Origin: Ignavibacteria bacterium
Lineage (GTDB): Bacteria; Bacteroidota; Ignavibacteria; Tepidaquicellales; OLB5
DNA: 45,428 bases
Direction: 5' to 3'
Assembly: GCA_014879675.1 (NCBI GenBank)
Contig: JACSRQ010000096.1
Location: 1 to 45,428 of the forward strand
In this document: piece after piece, positions 26,104-34,983 of the stretch
How the letters are laid out: the number at the start of each line of letters is the position of its first letter
Numbering within the stretch: position 1 is the first letter of the stretch
Made by a program: the position numbers and the translations under genes
Notes under the pieces: generated by a model
Told to the model about the DNA's origin: nothing
Databases searched by the model: none
The model's input: only the letters and a program-made list of their open reading frames with translations

Positions 26104-27552
26104 CTAATTTTTCATTAATTGTTCAGTTTTTTCGAGCAGCCACTGTCTTTCGTTTATATTATATGTAGTAGAAATTTCAGATCTCACCTTACTTATCATT
26201 TCCGGATTACCGTTATACTTCAGCAGGTTGTTATAATATTTCAGGAAATTGGCGTTTCTATCTCTTTGCGCCTTAGGCAGAATGTTATCCCTGGAGAGGA
26301 ATTTCCTGTAAGTATCGGCCACATCCAAAGCCTCAACTGTGCGCCCCATTTCGAAATAGATCATGAGAGTCAGATTCTTAACGCTTGTTTTATATGATGC
26401 CTTATCAAGAGATGTGATTTTACTCAGGTACATCAATGCTTCATCAAAATTTCCTTTGGCAAGGCTTAACCTTGAGCGTGAAAGGAAACCGGGGTTTGTT
26501 CTATACTCCGGGTTCAGAAGCGGTTCATACCTCTTTATGAAACTTTCGCACCACTCGATCTCTTTCAGCTGCAGCCCCACAACCACCATATTGATAAAAA
26601 GCTGTTCATTAAAGCTGCCGCCTTTTTCGGAAGTACCGTACAGTTTATTTGCAAGAATGATCTTATGCAGTTCAAACCTTTCTTTCATATATTCCTGGCT
26701 GCCTTTATAATACTGTTCAATAGCAAATGCTGAAAGCGAACTCATGGCATTAAAACGGTCTATCCAAACAAGCCGGTCCATTTCCGCAACAAGGACCTCT
26801 TTTGTTTTAAGGTAATATTCCGCTTTACCTTCTTTCAGCATAAGAGTTTCATTTAGAACAAGCCCGAGAAGCGGTGAGTTGTATTTTTGATAATTTTCCT
26901 TCAGGTATTCAAGAAGTATATCAATAAACTCAAATTGGTAATCAAAATTTACAATTCTCTTTTGGCTGTAAACAAGGCTGTACTCCTTTAAAATTTTTAT
27001 AAAAAAGAACGCCAAAATTGATTTTGCCTTTGCGAAAGCCTCCTTTTCGGGCAGGTCTTTGTAATTAAGAAATCGCTGGTTGCTTAACCAATGAGCTTCC
27101 CTGAAGGACTGCATATTATATTTGCTCAGAAAAAAGTTCTCGTTCTTAAATTTCACCCGTTCAAGATTTCCTTCTGCGACCTTCAATTTCCTTAAAAAAG
27201 GTCCTTCAATGTTTCTTTCCTCAAGCTCCCTAAGTATCCTGGTTTCCTCTCCCAGGGGTTCTTTGCGGTATTGGATGTAACCCAAATAATCTTCGGCAAG
27301 ATGTGACAGGTTAAATATTAAAGTTTTAACGAAGCTTTCATTATATTTCGCACCCGGAAAAAGCTTTTTAAACAATACCTCTTTATTCAGCATTTCGTCT
27401 TCAAATTCAGGGTATTTCAATGCTAAATAATCATACAGCCGTGAAACAGATTCGTTCTTGTTGAAAAACGGTGAACGAACATAGTCGCCAAATTCTCTGA
27501 ACTCCTGTGAAGATAAACTGCTCACAATTTGTAATAAGCTGCTCTTTAACAT
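26104..27552 (-). CDS. Unrecognised ~490-residue paralogue family, member D
   Basis: Function unknown. The ATG at 27552 (MLKSSLLQIVSSLSSQEF) aligns with the starts of the other five members; the frame runs 25 codons further upstream but that part has no counterpart. N-module: SPFFNKNESVSRLYDYL and FPGAKYNESFVKTLIFNL. Helical centre with TPR-like IEWCESFIKRYEPLLN and GNFDEALMYLSKI, then an IYFEMGRTVEALDVADTYRK pair. C-terminal ERQWLLEKTEQLMKN holds the family motif. No signal peptide. 302 bases separate it from the divergent FN3 gene. Confidence 0.85.
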   Translation of the reverse strand: MLKSSLLQIVSSLSSQEFREFGDYVRSPFFNKNESVSRLYDYLALKYPEFEDEMLNKEVLFKKLFPGAKYNESFVKTLIFNLSHLAEDYLGYIQYRKEPLGEETRILRELEERNIEGPFLRKLKVAEGNLERVKFKNENFFLSKYNMQSFREAHWLSNQRFLNYKDLPEKEAFAKAKSILAFFFIKILKEYSLVYSQKRIVNFDYQFEFIDILLEYLKENYQKYNSPLLGLVLNETLMLKEGKAEYYLKTKEVLVAEMDRLVWIDRFNAMSSLSAFAIEQYYKGSQEYMKERFELHKIILANKLYGTSEKGGSFNEQLFINMVVVGLQLKEIEWCESFIKRYEPLLNPEYRTNPGFLSRSRLSLAKGNFDEALMYLSKITSLDKASYKTSVKNLTLMIYFEMGRTVEALDVADTYRKFLSRDNILPKAQRDRNANFLKYYNNLLKYNGNPEMISKVRSEISTTYNINERQWLLEKTEQLMKN

Positions 27553-27795
27553 TCCTTTTTTTCTATTCTTTAGAAGATAAATTAATGTTTTTTTCAGACA
27601 TTCAAAAGAAATGAATTTTTCCTGCAATCAAAAATGTAAAACTTCGTCCGGAAAGTTTCCAATGAGGATGTGTTTTAAACCGGCCGCATCTTTGTTTCCG
27701 AACATTTTTATTGATTTCTGCGTCATTTGAGCATAAACAGATATTGAGCTGCATTTTTCCGGATTTAGCCTGTTCATATTCATTCAATTTGTTTC

Positions 27796-27827
27796 TTTGC
27801 CGGGGCGGGTATTTGATTCTATTTTTG
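27796..27827 (+). promoter_or_regulatory. Promoter of the FN3/SBBP gene pair
   Basis: TTTG (27796-27799), 20 bases, TATTTTTG (27820-27827): exact match to both elements. Transcription would start about 20 bases before the TTG start codon at 27854. The rest of 27553-27853 shows no other feature. Confidence 0.75.
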
Positions 27828-27853
27828 TAAGAAAGTAATCAAAGAGGTGCAGG

Positions 27854-28123
27854 TTGAAAATTGAAAAATTCTACGCAACGCATGGGGATTCTGAAGGAGA
27901 TATCGACCTTCAGTGGGAGCCTTCAAAGGATTCCAAATATTATGTCCTTGAAATGTGTTTGAAAAAAAACGGAACTGCCGGGTGGAAAACAATAGACATG
28001 GTTTCAAGATCAAGCTATAAAGTTACCGGCTTGAAGAAGAATGTAATTTATAGATTCCGGGTCGCAGGCGTTACTTCAAAAGGTCAGGGCCAGTGGAGTT
28101 GTGAAATTTCTAAAAAAATTTAA
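27854..28123 (+). CDS. Solo fibronectin type III domain protein (TTG start)
   Basis: 89 residues that are a single FN3-like domain: GDIDLQWEPSKDSKYYVLEM for strands A-C, SRSSYKVTGLKKNVIYRFRV with the tyrosine-corner LKxxxxYxFRV pattern, and AGVTSKGQGQWS. It starts at TTG, six bases after AAAGAGG (27842-27847). No signal peptide is visible, odd for an FN3 protein beside secreted genes. It is 36 bases upstream of an SBBP-propeller T9SS gene and probably co-transcribed with it. Confidence 0.75.
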   Translation: MKIEKFYATHGDSEGDIDLQWEPSKDSKYYVLEMCLKKNGTAGWKTIDMVSRSSYKVTGLKKNVIYRFRVAGVTSKGQGQWSCEISKKI

Positions 28124-28159
28124 ATTATATAAACCAAACTAACAATCAAACAAAATAAA

Positions 28160-29806
28160 ATGAAAACAAAATTAATTATTTTCGCTTTCTTCGCGGCAGC
28201 AACAATGATGCTGAGTGTTCAAACATCACGCTCGCAGGTTACACAGGTGTGGGAGCAAAGATATAACGGGACAGCGGACAGCACAGACATTCCCAAAAAT
28301 GTAGTTGTGGATGCAGCAGGAAATGTATATGTAACAGGCAGCACCAGAAGCAGTAGCGGCGCACATCTGGATATTGTTACTATTAAGTACAATTCCGAAG
28401 GCAGTGTTCAGTGGCTGCAGAAATATAACGGTCCGGCTGATAGTTCAGATTATCCGGAATCAATAGTTGTTGATGCATCGGGTAATGTATATGTTACCGG
28501 CAGTAGTTTTGTGATCGGATCAAAATATGATATTATAACAATAAAATATAACTCTCAAGGCGTTCAGCAATGGCTCCAAACGTATAACGGAACAGCGGGC
28601 GATCTGGATTTTTCATACGATCTTTCGGTTGACCCTTCGGGAAATGTATTCATTGCCGGTTCAAGCATAGGAAACGGAACAAGCTATGACTATGTATTGA
28701 TAAAGTATACTTCTGCCGGCGTGCAGCAATGGGTGCAGCGCTACAATGGAACAGGAAATTCGTTTGACTCGCCATTCCAATTGGAAATTGATAACACTGG
28801 AAATATATTCTTATCTGGTTATAGTACGGGCATTGGAACAGGCTATGACTATCTTACAATAAAGTATAACTCTTCGGGGGTGCTGCAGTGGGAACAAAGA
28901 TATAATGGCATTGGGAATTCTACTGACGTGATAAAAACAATGGCTGTTGACGGCGCGGGTAATGTTTATATTTCAGGATTCAGTGATGGAGGCAGTTCAG
29001 GCAGCGACTGGGCAACCATAAAATATAATTCAGCAGGCGTGCAGCAGTGGATTCAAAGATATAACGGGGCAGGAAATGGACAGGATGCTGCGAGCAGTTT
29101 AGCTGTTGATGATTCCGGAAATGTTTATATATCCGGTTACACCTCAGGAAGCACATCAAGTGATGATTATTTGACAATCAAATATAATTCAACGGGTGTG
29201 CAGCAGTGGCAACAAACTTACAACGGGCCGGGAAATGCAGGAGATGATGTATACTCGTTGACTATTGATGGTACAGGAAACATTTATGTTACAGGCTACA
29301 GCTTTGGGTCCGGAACATACAATGATTACGCAACTGTAAAATATAACTCCGCGGGCACACAGCAATGGATACAGAGATTTAACGGAACAGCCGGCAACTC
29401 TGATGAAGCATATTCCGTAACTGTTGATGGTTCGGGTAACGTATATGTAACAGGCAGCAGCCGCAGCTCTACCGGCTTTGATATCGCGACAATAAAATAT
29501 TCACAGACTGTTGGTATCCAGAATATAGGCAATGAAATACCTGAAGGATTTTCGCTTTCACAGAATTATCCGAACCCGTTCAATCCAAAAACAAATATCG
29601 GATTGCGGATTGCCGGTTTCGGATTTGTGTCGCTTAAAGTATTTGACATAACTGGAAAAGAAGTGTCCGTTTTGGTAAACGAAGAATTGAGTGCGGGAGT
29701 GTACAATGTAGATTTTGAGGCGTCGAATCTTTCGAGCGGCACTTATTTCTACAGCATGGAAACAGCGGGATTCAGAGACGTTAAAAAAATGGTAATCGTT
29801 AAGTAA
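28160..29806 (+). CDS. Secreted SBBP-repeat beta-propeller protein with T9SS sorting domain (1)
   Basis: 548 residues. Signal peptide MKTKLIIFAFFAAATMMLS to about SRSQ. Roughly eight 50-residue repeats with VDxSGNVYVTGSS, DYxTIKYNSxGVQQWxQxYNG, the SBBP (PF06739-like) beta-propeller pattern. C-terminal T9SS type A domain from SQNYPNPFNPKTNIGLRI to KKMVIVK. Role unknown; such proteins are surface or released. It follows the FN3 gene and ends before a bidirectional-looking hairpin. The sorting domain is of the same near-identical type as five others in the plus-strand cluster. Confidence 0.9.
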   Translation: MKTKLIIFAFFAAATMMLSVQTSRSQVTQVWEQRYNGTADSTDIPKNVVVDAAGNVYVTGSTRSSSGAHLDIVTIKYNSEGSVQWLQKYNGPADSSDYPESIVVDASGNVYVTGSSFVIGSKYDIITIKYNSQGVQQWLQTYNGTAGDLDFSYDLSVDPSGNVFIAGSSIGNGTSYDYVLIKYTSAGVQQWVQRYNGTGNSFDSPFQLEIDNTGNIFLSGYSTGIGTGYDYLTIKYNSSGVLQWEQRYNGIGNSTDVIKTMAVDGAGNVYISGFSDGGSSGSDWATIKYNSAGVQQWIQRYNGAGNGQDAASSLAVDDSGNVYISGYTSGSTSSDDYLTIKYNSTGVQQWQQTYNGPGNAGDDVYSLTIDGTGNIYVTGYSFGSGTYNDYATVKYNSAGTQQWIQRFNGTAGNSDEAYSVTVDGSGNVYVTGSSRSSTGFDIATIKYSQTVGIQNIGNEIPEGFSLSQNYPNPFNPKTNIGLRIAGFGFVSLKVFDITGKEVSVLVNEELSAGVYNVDFEASNLSSGTYFYSMETAGFRDVKKMVIVK

Positions 29807-29837
29807 ATACAAAACCTGCATCACCCGGAGTTATTAA

Positions 29838-29868
29838 TCCCTCCTTCGTAACCGAAGGGGGGATTTTT
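29838..29868 (+). terminator. Rho-independent terminator of the FN3/SBBP unit
   Basis: TCCCTCCTTCG / CGAAGGGGGGA with a four-base loop, 11 pairs including one T-G, followed by TTTTT. It touches the stop codon of the convergent paralogue E gene. Confidence 0.88.
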
Positions 29869-31351
29869 ATTTTACCAGTTCTTTAAGCTCTTCAGTTTTA
29901 GCCATAAACCATTTTTTGCGGGCCGATAGATACATGATCGCGGATTTCTCAAGTTCGGTAATATCGCTAAGCGTATACTTTTCCGGATTAGCCCTGATCT
30001 TAAACAGCTTTTCCAGCGCCATAACACGTGATGTTAAGTGCACTTTTACCCTATCGGTAAACTCATCGGTATCTTTCATAAAGTGCTTCATCGAGTCAAT
30101 TGCAGAAAGCCCCTCTTCTATATACCCCAGGTTATAAAAAGCGACCAATGCTACCATCTTAACCGAATATTTTGCCTGGTAATCCGAAAATTCTACGTCA
30201 CGTACATACTCAAGCACCTTTTCGTTATTTCCCTGGGCTTCTTCTATAAGCGCCATGGAGTATGCATAAGATGTTTTTCTTTTGCTTTCTTCGATATCCG
30301 GCAGGTGTTTATCAATTATCTCGCCTGCTAATTTCAGATCTCCCATGATAACAAAGATCTCAATTATATTCCTGAAAACACCTGCCTGGAGCGGAGCAAG
30401 CCCCTCTGTATTGAATTTCACATTGGCAAGCTGAGTTTTCCTGATATGGGCCAGTTCGTTTAAATTTTCCTCGGTGCTGGAACCAACATAATTATTCAGT
30501 ATAAAATCGAACAGGGCCGAGGTAAGAAACCATTTTTCGGAATTGGAATATTTATCGATCCTGCCGAAAATAAACTCCTTCAGCTCCCTGTAATTATCGT
30601 AATTGCCGGGTTCTTTATAAAGCTTCATCAGCCTTATCTGCAGGCTTATGTAATTGTAATGTTCAGCCTCAAGCCCTTTAATATCCTTCAGAAAACTCTC
30701 AAAATCAAAGTTCCTGTAAAAAGCCTCAGTTACATTCACTTCTGGTATATGGTTAAGCTGGCTTTGCAGATACTCCATACCAGCAATATCTTTTTTGATC
30801 GTCGCGATAATATCGCATGCGCTGAAAATACTCATCGGGTAAAGTGTAACCGAAGCGCCTGTGTATTTACTTTTAATTGTATAGTGTTTGTGCAGTGTTT
30901 CCAGGAGCCTGTTCCTGTTCCTGTAATACTCTGTGCTTAAGACCGAGTATTCCATTTTGTCTTCAAGTTTTTTGTATTCTGAAAGAAAAAGTTTTTCCAG
31001 CGAGTGCCTGTTATAGTTCTGGAGCCGTCTTATTGATTCTTCAAACTCTATGGCAGTATCGCCTTCGATGGGGTGTACGGCAAGGAATTTTTCGCACAAG
31101 CCGAAAAGTTCGCTCAGAAGGTTCTTCATAATGCCGTAATTATACTTTTTCCCGGGGTATATCCGTGTAAAAAGCATATCTTCCAGAAGCGGTTTTGCCG
31201 GATCTTTTTGTATGTGCTTTCTGATAAGCTGAAAAAGCGTAATAACCGCTTTATTGGTGTTATAATAAGGTGATTCAATAAACAACTCGAGTGATTTTAA
31301 CTCTGCGGTGGTTAAGGTCTTAATTACATCAAAAGATTTATTTTTTAACAT
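29867..31351 (-). CDS. Unrecognised ~490-residue paralogue family, member E
   Basis: Function unknown. N-module: FDVIKTLTTAELKSLELFIE, SPYYNTNKAVITLFQLI, YPGKKYNYGIMKNLLSEL. Cytoplasmic, helical; DLKLAGEIIDKHLPDIEESK and NNEKVLEYVRDVEF are TPR-like. C-terminus RKKWFMAKTEELKELVK has the family motif with Phe in place of Leu. Closest to F, which lies 69 bases upstream on the same strand, so F and E are probably one transcript and a tandem duplicate pair. A Shine-Dalgarno-like AGGAAG lies about ten bases before the ATG. Confidence 0.85.
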   Translation of the reverse strand: MLKNKSFDVIKTLTTAELKSLELFIESPYYNTNKAVITLFQLIRKHIQKDPAKPLLEDMLFTRIYPGKKYNYGIMKNLLSELFGLCEKFLAVHPIEGDTAIEFEESIRRLQNYNRHSLEKLFLSEYKKLEDKMEYSVLSTEYYRNRNRLLETLHKHYTIKSKYTGASVTLYPMSIFSACDIIATIKKDIAGMEYLQSQLNHIPEVNVTEAFYRNFDFESFLKDIKGLEAEHYNYISLQIRLMKLYKEPGNYDNYRELKEFIFGRIDKYSNSEKWFLTSALFDFILNNYVGSSTEENLNELAHIRKTQLANVKFNTEGLAPLQAGVFRNIIEIFVIMGDLKLAGEIIDKHLPDIEESKRKTSYAYSMALIEEAQGNNEKVLEYVRDVEFSDYQAKYSVKMVALVAFYNLGYIEEGLSAIDSMKHFMKDTDEFTDRVKVHLTSRVMALEKLFKIRANPEKYTLSDITELEKSAIMYLSARKKWFMAKTEELKELVK

Positions 31352-31420
31352 GCCGTATCTTCCTGTGTCAGGTATTGATTATACTCATATCCTGGTTCTT
31401 CTATATATATTTCCATCTCT

Positions 31421-32896
31421 TTAATATTTTTTTCTAAGTTCTTCAAGCTTGCCCAGGTACCACCCCTTATTGTTAATACCCGAGGCCTTCACAAAATCGA
31501 TCTGTTTATCGAGTTTTTCAATGTCATATTTTTCGGGGGAGGATGATATTTTGAAAAGCTCTAAATATGTTTTGCAGCTATCGTTAAGTTTTTTTCTGAA
31601 ATCCGGGTGCAGCTCTTTTGTATCGGCGAGGAATTTTTTGAATGAATCGATCATAGAAAAGCCCTGTTCAAACAAACTTAGCTCGTAGCAGCATCTTAAG
31701 TAGAGGAATTTAGTGCGAAGCTTGATATGAAAATCTGCCTGGTCTGTACGGGCAAGCTCTTTGAGGCTTGCCTCGTAATTTTTTTCCGCAGCAAAAATAT
31801 ACGCGCGTGCCAGCCTGTAAGCAACATCTCTTACAGATGGATCAACATCTTTCCTGTACTCTTCGGCGAAGCGGGATACATAATCTGTTTCACCAAGCTT
31901 GATACCCGAGAGCACAGTATCAAGATACGATGAGAGAAAGATACAGCCAACGCCATCCCTGTTCATTTTTACCACGTCGAACATTTTCTTCAGCAAATGG
32001 AATTTTTCAGCAAAAAATTCGCCGCTGCCTTCAGATGCGCGTTTTTCGGCATACAGAAGAAGGTAATTATTTATAATTGTGTAAAGCATCTGGTTTGAAT
32101 ATAATTCCGTATTCATAAAAACAACATCGCGAAGTTTATAATAAACTTCATCGTTGCTGCCGGTAACCATTACAATGAAATGCAGCCTGATCAAAATATC
32201 TTCTTTGTTCTCTATTGATGAATTTTCTACGACCCTTGTAAAAGCTTCAATATTTATGTTTGTAAAAAATTCCTTAAGCAGGTCTGTTTCGGGTTTATGA
32301 TTTGTAGAGTGCTCTGCGGTGTACTGCAGCGCGTATTCATCTGCCAGCATCGAAATTATCTGCGGAAAGGTGTGTTCAACTACGTTGAGTACGTTCAGGG
32401 AATATTCATTTACATTACTCCTGTTCCTGTGATAATCTTTTGCGGTTTCGTAAAGCCTGCCGAGGTTTTGATAATAACTGCTGTTGATCTTTCCGGCTTT
32501 TATCCGGTCCCTGGTTTTGGTAAATACCTGATTGAAATTATCATCCAGTCCCCTTCGCTCAAGCTCTTCAAGCAGTAATATCTGCTGTTCGGTTTCTTTT
32601 ATTGTGTTATTGTTAAGATTTATGATAAGAAACTTTTCAGCCTGTTTAAAAAGTTCGCTCATCAGGTTTTTCATTATGCCGTAATTATACTCTTTCCCTT
32701 TGAAAATTTTCCCGTAGAGGAATTCTTCCGTCAGTTTTTCGGACTTATTTGCCAATAAAGCCTTTTTGATCTCGCCAAACAACTTGACCACTGATTTATT
32801 CGTATTATAGTATGGTGAAAGTAGATATAACTCAAAATCCTTTACTTCGCCGGGATTAAACGTTGTAAGCACCTGAAACGCCTTATTTTTTATCAT
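31421..32896 (-). CDS. Unrecognised ~490-residue paralogue family, member F
   Basis: Function unknown. N-module: FQVLTTFNPGEVKDFELYLL, SPYYNTNKSVVKLFGEIKK, FKGKEYNYGIMKNLMSEL (Lys replaces the usual Pro of FPGKKYNYG). Helical throughout; C-terminus NKGWYLGKLEELRKKY keeps the motif with Tyr. First gene of the F-E pair. Minus-strand TAATTTTG at 32930-32937 is an exact -7 element about 35 bases before the ATG, without an evident -33. Confidence 0.85.
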   Translation of the reverse strand: MIKNKAFQVLTTFNPGEVKDFELYLLSPYYNTNKSVVKLFGEIKKALLANKSEKLTEEFLYGKIFKGKEYNYGIMKNLMSELFKQAEKFLIINLNNNTIKETEQQILLLEELERRGLDDNFNQVFTKTRDRIKAGKINSSYYQNLGRLYETAKDYHRNRSNVNEYSLNVLNVVEHTFPQIISMLADEYALQYTAEHSTNHKPETDLLKEFFTNINIEAFTRVVENSSIENKEDILIRLHFIVMVTGSNDEVYYKLRDVVFMNTELYSNQMLYTIINNYLLLYAEKRASEGSGEFFAEKFHLLKKMFDVVKMNRDGVGCIFLSSYLDTVLSGIKLGETDYVSRFAEEYRKDVDPSVRDVAYRLARAYIFAAEKNYEASLKELARTDQADFHIKLRTKFLYLRCCYELSLFEQGFSMIDSFKKFLADTKELHPDFRKKLNDSCKTYLELFKISSSPEKYDIEKLDKQIDFVKASGINNKGWYLGKLEELRKKY

Positions 32897-33003
32897 AAAT
32901 TTTTATGAAAATTATCGTTTCAAAATACGCAAAATTATAACAAAAATCACGTTTCTTATGGATTTGCCATTACAAAATTCTATGAAAAACTGCTTAAAGA
33001 TTC

Positions 33004-33036
33004 TTTGAAACGGGGTACCCTAAAAGACTAACTTTG
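33004..33036 (+). promoter_or_regulatory. Bacteroidota-type promoter of a putative RNA
   Basis: TTTG (33004-33007), 21 bases, TAACTTTG (33029-33036): exact consensus. It is 225 bases upstream of the SBBP protein start, with a structured stretch in between. Confidence 0.75.
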
Positions 33037-33040
33037 TATC

Positions 33041-33201
33041 AATAGAAATTCCGGTGGGGGCCATGTTCGATCCGAACAGAATTTTAAGTACGAAGCGCGA
33101 TACAAAGAGTATATAAGGCTGCACAATACAGGAGGAACTCTCCAAATCCCACCGGAGATAGCTGTACAAAGACCCGCTGCCGCTTGCGGATTGCGGGTCT
33201 T
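33041..33201 (+). ncRNA. Candidate structured RNA (small RNA or long leader)
   Basis: After the promoter comes a closing stem CCGGTGGG (33051-33058) / CCCACCGG (33148-33155), inside which are TGTTCG-ATC-CGAACA (33064-33078) and GGAG-GAACT-CTCC (33131-33143). A hairpin AGACCCGC / GCGGGTCT (33170-33177, 33193-33200) with inner CCGC-TT-GCGG ends it, though no T-run follows directly. In addition CTTTGTATC (33032-33040, in the promoter) is the exact complement of GATACAAAG (33099-33107). No known RNA family was recognised. It could be a separate RNA of about 160 bases or the 5' leader of the SBBP gene. Confidence 0.45.
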
Positions 33202-33261
33202 AACAGCGAATAACAGGAAAAGTTTTTTAACATAAATATTTTATAGGTGGGAGCCAAAAAA

Positions 33262-34869
33262 ATGAAAACAGCAGTAATAATTCTATTTCTAACGTGTGTT
33301 ACGGGTTTAAGCTTTTCGCAGGTATCCGAAGAGTGGGCTAAACGTTACAGCTCTCCCGGCGCGGTAAATGATTATGTACATGCTATTACTTATGATACAG
33401 CCGGGAATGTTTACGTAACAGGTTCTGTAAACAATGATTACATGATCATTAAATATTCGCCTGCCGGTGATACCGTTTGGAAAAAAACGTATAACGGTCC
33501 CGCAAATGATAACGATACGCCGAACTCAATTTTCGTTGATGCAGCGGGCAATGTTTACGTAACCGGCGCAAGCTACGGCAACAGTTCCGAAAACGACTTC
33601 GCTACCATCAAATATGATGCAAACGGTACACAGCTTTGGGTACAGCGGTATAACGGAACTAATAACGATAACGACGCGGCTATCAGCGTCCTGGTCGATG
33701 CTTCAGGGAATGTATATGCAGGCGGCTGGTCATCAGGTTCAAACGGATCGATCGATTTTGTAATATTGAAATATTCAGCCGCAGGACTTCAGTTATGGTC
33801 AAGAGTTTATAACGGGCCGGATAGCGGCAATGACTTCATGAGCGCAATGGTAATGGATGCTTCGGGTAACATTTACGCTACGGGCATTAGCCGCGGCGCA
33901 GTGAATGATGATTACGCTACCGTGAAATATTCTCCCGCGGGTACATTGCTGTGGTCCGCAAGATACACCGGAAGCGGCGCGGATGAGCCTGCCGGGATTA
34001 CCGTTGACCAGCAGGGAAGCGTGATAGTAACGGGCTATGCAACAACTGCGGCAACGGGCAAGGATTACACTACAGTAAAATATAATAATGCCGGCATACA
34101 GCAATGGATCAAAAAGTATAACCGCACCGGCACTACAAATGACGAAGCGGTCGGCGTTGTGTGTGATATTAGCGGCAATATTTATGTAACCGGATTCTGC
34201 ACGGGTACAAATACCGCTTCTACTGATTATGTAACTGTGAAGTATAATTCCAACGGCGACCAGCAGTGGACAAAAGTTTTCAACAGCGGGCTTGTTGGGG
34301 TTGACGATAAAGCGTCTTCAATTGATATCGATATGGCAGGCAATGTGTATGTAACGGGCTCAACCATAAGCAGCGGCAGCGATGCGGATTTCGGCACGGT
34401 AAAGTATTCGCCTTCGGGTGACGTGCTATGGTCAATTTTATATGAGAGCAGTCTCTCGGGAAGCGATAATGCAGTAATGATAAAAGCTGATAAGAATGGG
34501 AATGTGTATGTAACAGGTACATCAACCGGGTTCTCGGGTATAGACTTCTTAACTGTAAAGTACTCGCAGCCAATTGGTATAACCACGGTTACGACAGAAG
34601 TACCTGAAAAGTTTTCGCTTGGGCAGAATTACCCGAACCCGTTCAACCCAATGACGAATATCGGATTGCGGATTGCCGATTTCGGATTTGTGTCACTTAA
34701 AGTATATGATATAACCGGAAAAGTAGTTGCTGTGCTGGTGAATGAGGAATTAAATGCGGGAGTGTATAATGTGGATTTTGATGCTTCCAATCTTTCGAGT
34801 GGCACATATTTTTACAGGATGGAGACAGCGGGATTTGTTGATGTGAAGAAGATGGTAGTGGTGAAATAG
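33262..34869 (+). CDS. Secreted SBBP-repeat beta-propeller protein with T9SS sorting domain (2)
   Basis: 535 residues from ATG at 33262 (MKTAVIILFLTCVTGLSFSQ signal peptide), after AGGTGGGAG; a GTG five codons upstream is less likely. SBBP repeats of ~50 residues (VDAAGNVYVTGASYGNSSEN, DFATIKYDANGTQLWVQRYNG and variants) fill 25-445. The T9SS type A domain starts GQNYPNPFNPMTNIGLRIAD and ends KKMVVVK; its DNA is nearly identical to that of the LamG, SBBP-3 and SBBP-4 genes although the propellers differ. First protein gene of a plus-strand run of T9SS cargo. Confidence 0.9.
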   Translation: MKTAVIILFLTCVTGLSFSQVSEEWAKRYSSPGAVNDYVHAITYDTAGNVYVTGSVNNDYMIIKYSPAGDTVWKKTYNGPANDNDTPNSIFVDAAGNVYVTGASYGNSSENDFATIKYDANGTQLWVQRYNGTNNDNDAAISVLVDASGNVYAGGWSSGSNGSIDFVILKYSAAGLQLWSRVYNGPDSGNDFMSAMVMDASGNIYATGISRGAVNDDYATVKYSPAGTLLWSARYTGSGADEPAGITVDQQGSVIVTGYATTAATGKDYTTVKYNNAGIQQWIKKYNRTGTTNDEAVGVVCDISGNIYVTGFCTGTNTASTDYVTVKYNSNGDQQWTKVFNSGLVGVDDKASSIDIDMAGNVYVTGSTISSGSDADFGTVKYSPSGDVLWSILYESSLSGSDNAVMIKADKNGNVYVTGTSTGFSGIDFLTVKYSQPIGITTVTTEVPEKFSLGQNYPNPFNPMTNIGLRIADFGFVSLKVYDITGKVVAVLVNEELNAGVYNVDFDASNLSSGTYFYRMETAGFVDVKKMVVVK

Positions 34870-34882
34870 AATGCCTTTGTAG

Positions 34883-34930
34883 GCGGCAGTCAAGACTGCC
34901 GCAAAATATAAAGGCGGGCAAGCCCGCCTT
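34883..34930. repeat. Two adjacent perfect hairpins
   Basis: GCGGCAGTC-AA-GACTGCCGC (34883-34902) and AAGGCGGGC-AA-GCCCGCCTT (34911-34930). They lie directly after the SBBP-2 stop and may terminate or stabilise the transcript; the second is followed by CTAC, not by a T-run. Confidence 0.7.
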
Positions 34931-34983
34931 CTACAACTCACAATTATAGATAAGAAATTTTAATTATAAAGGAGAAACATAAA

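Noticed and set aside
26104-27627. Longer start for paralogue D at 27627.
   Set aside because: The extra 25 residues have no counterpart in the other five members, which all start at the position of the ATG at 27552.
6311-32896. Paralogue family as a toxin-immunity or abortive-infection cluster.
   Set aside because: No small partner gene recurs beside the members, no nuclease, NTPase or other effector motif is visible, and the members are intact and similarly sized.
33051-33155. Resemblance of GATCCGAACAGAATTTTAAG to the conserved loop of 5S rRNA, with a terminal closing stem of suitable length.
   Set aside because: The CCGAAC here pairs with the preceding TGTTCG as a simple hairpin, and the other conserved 5S parts (GATGGTA loop, GGGAGAGTAGG) are missing. 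SRP RNA was also considered; its apical motif is absent.
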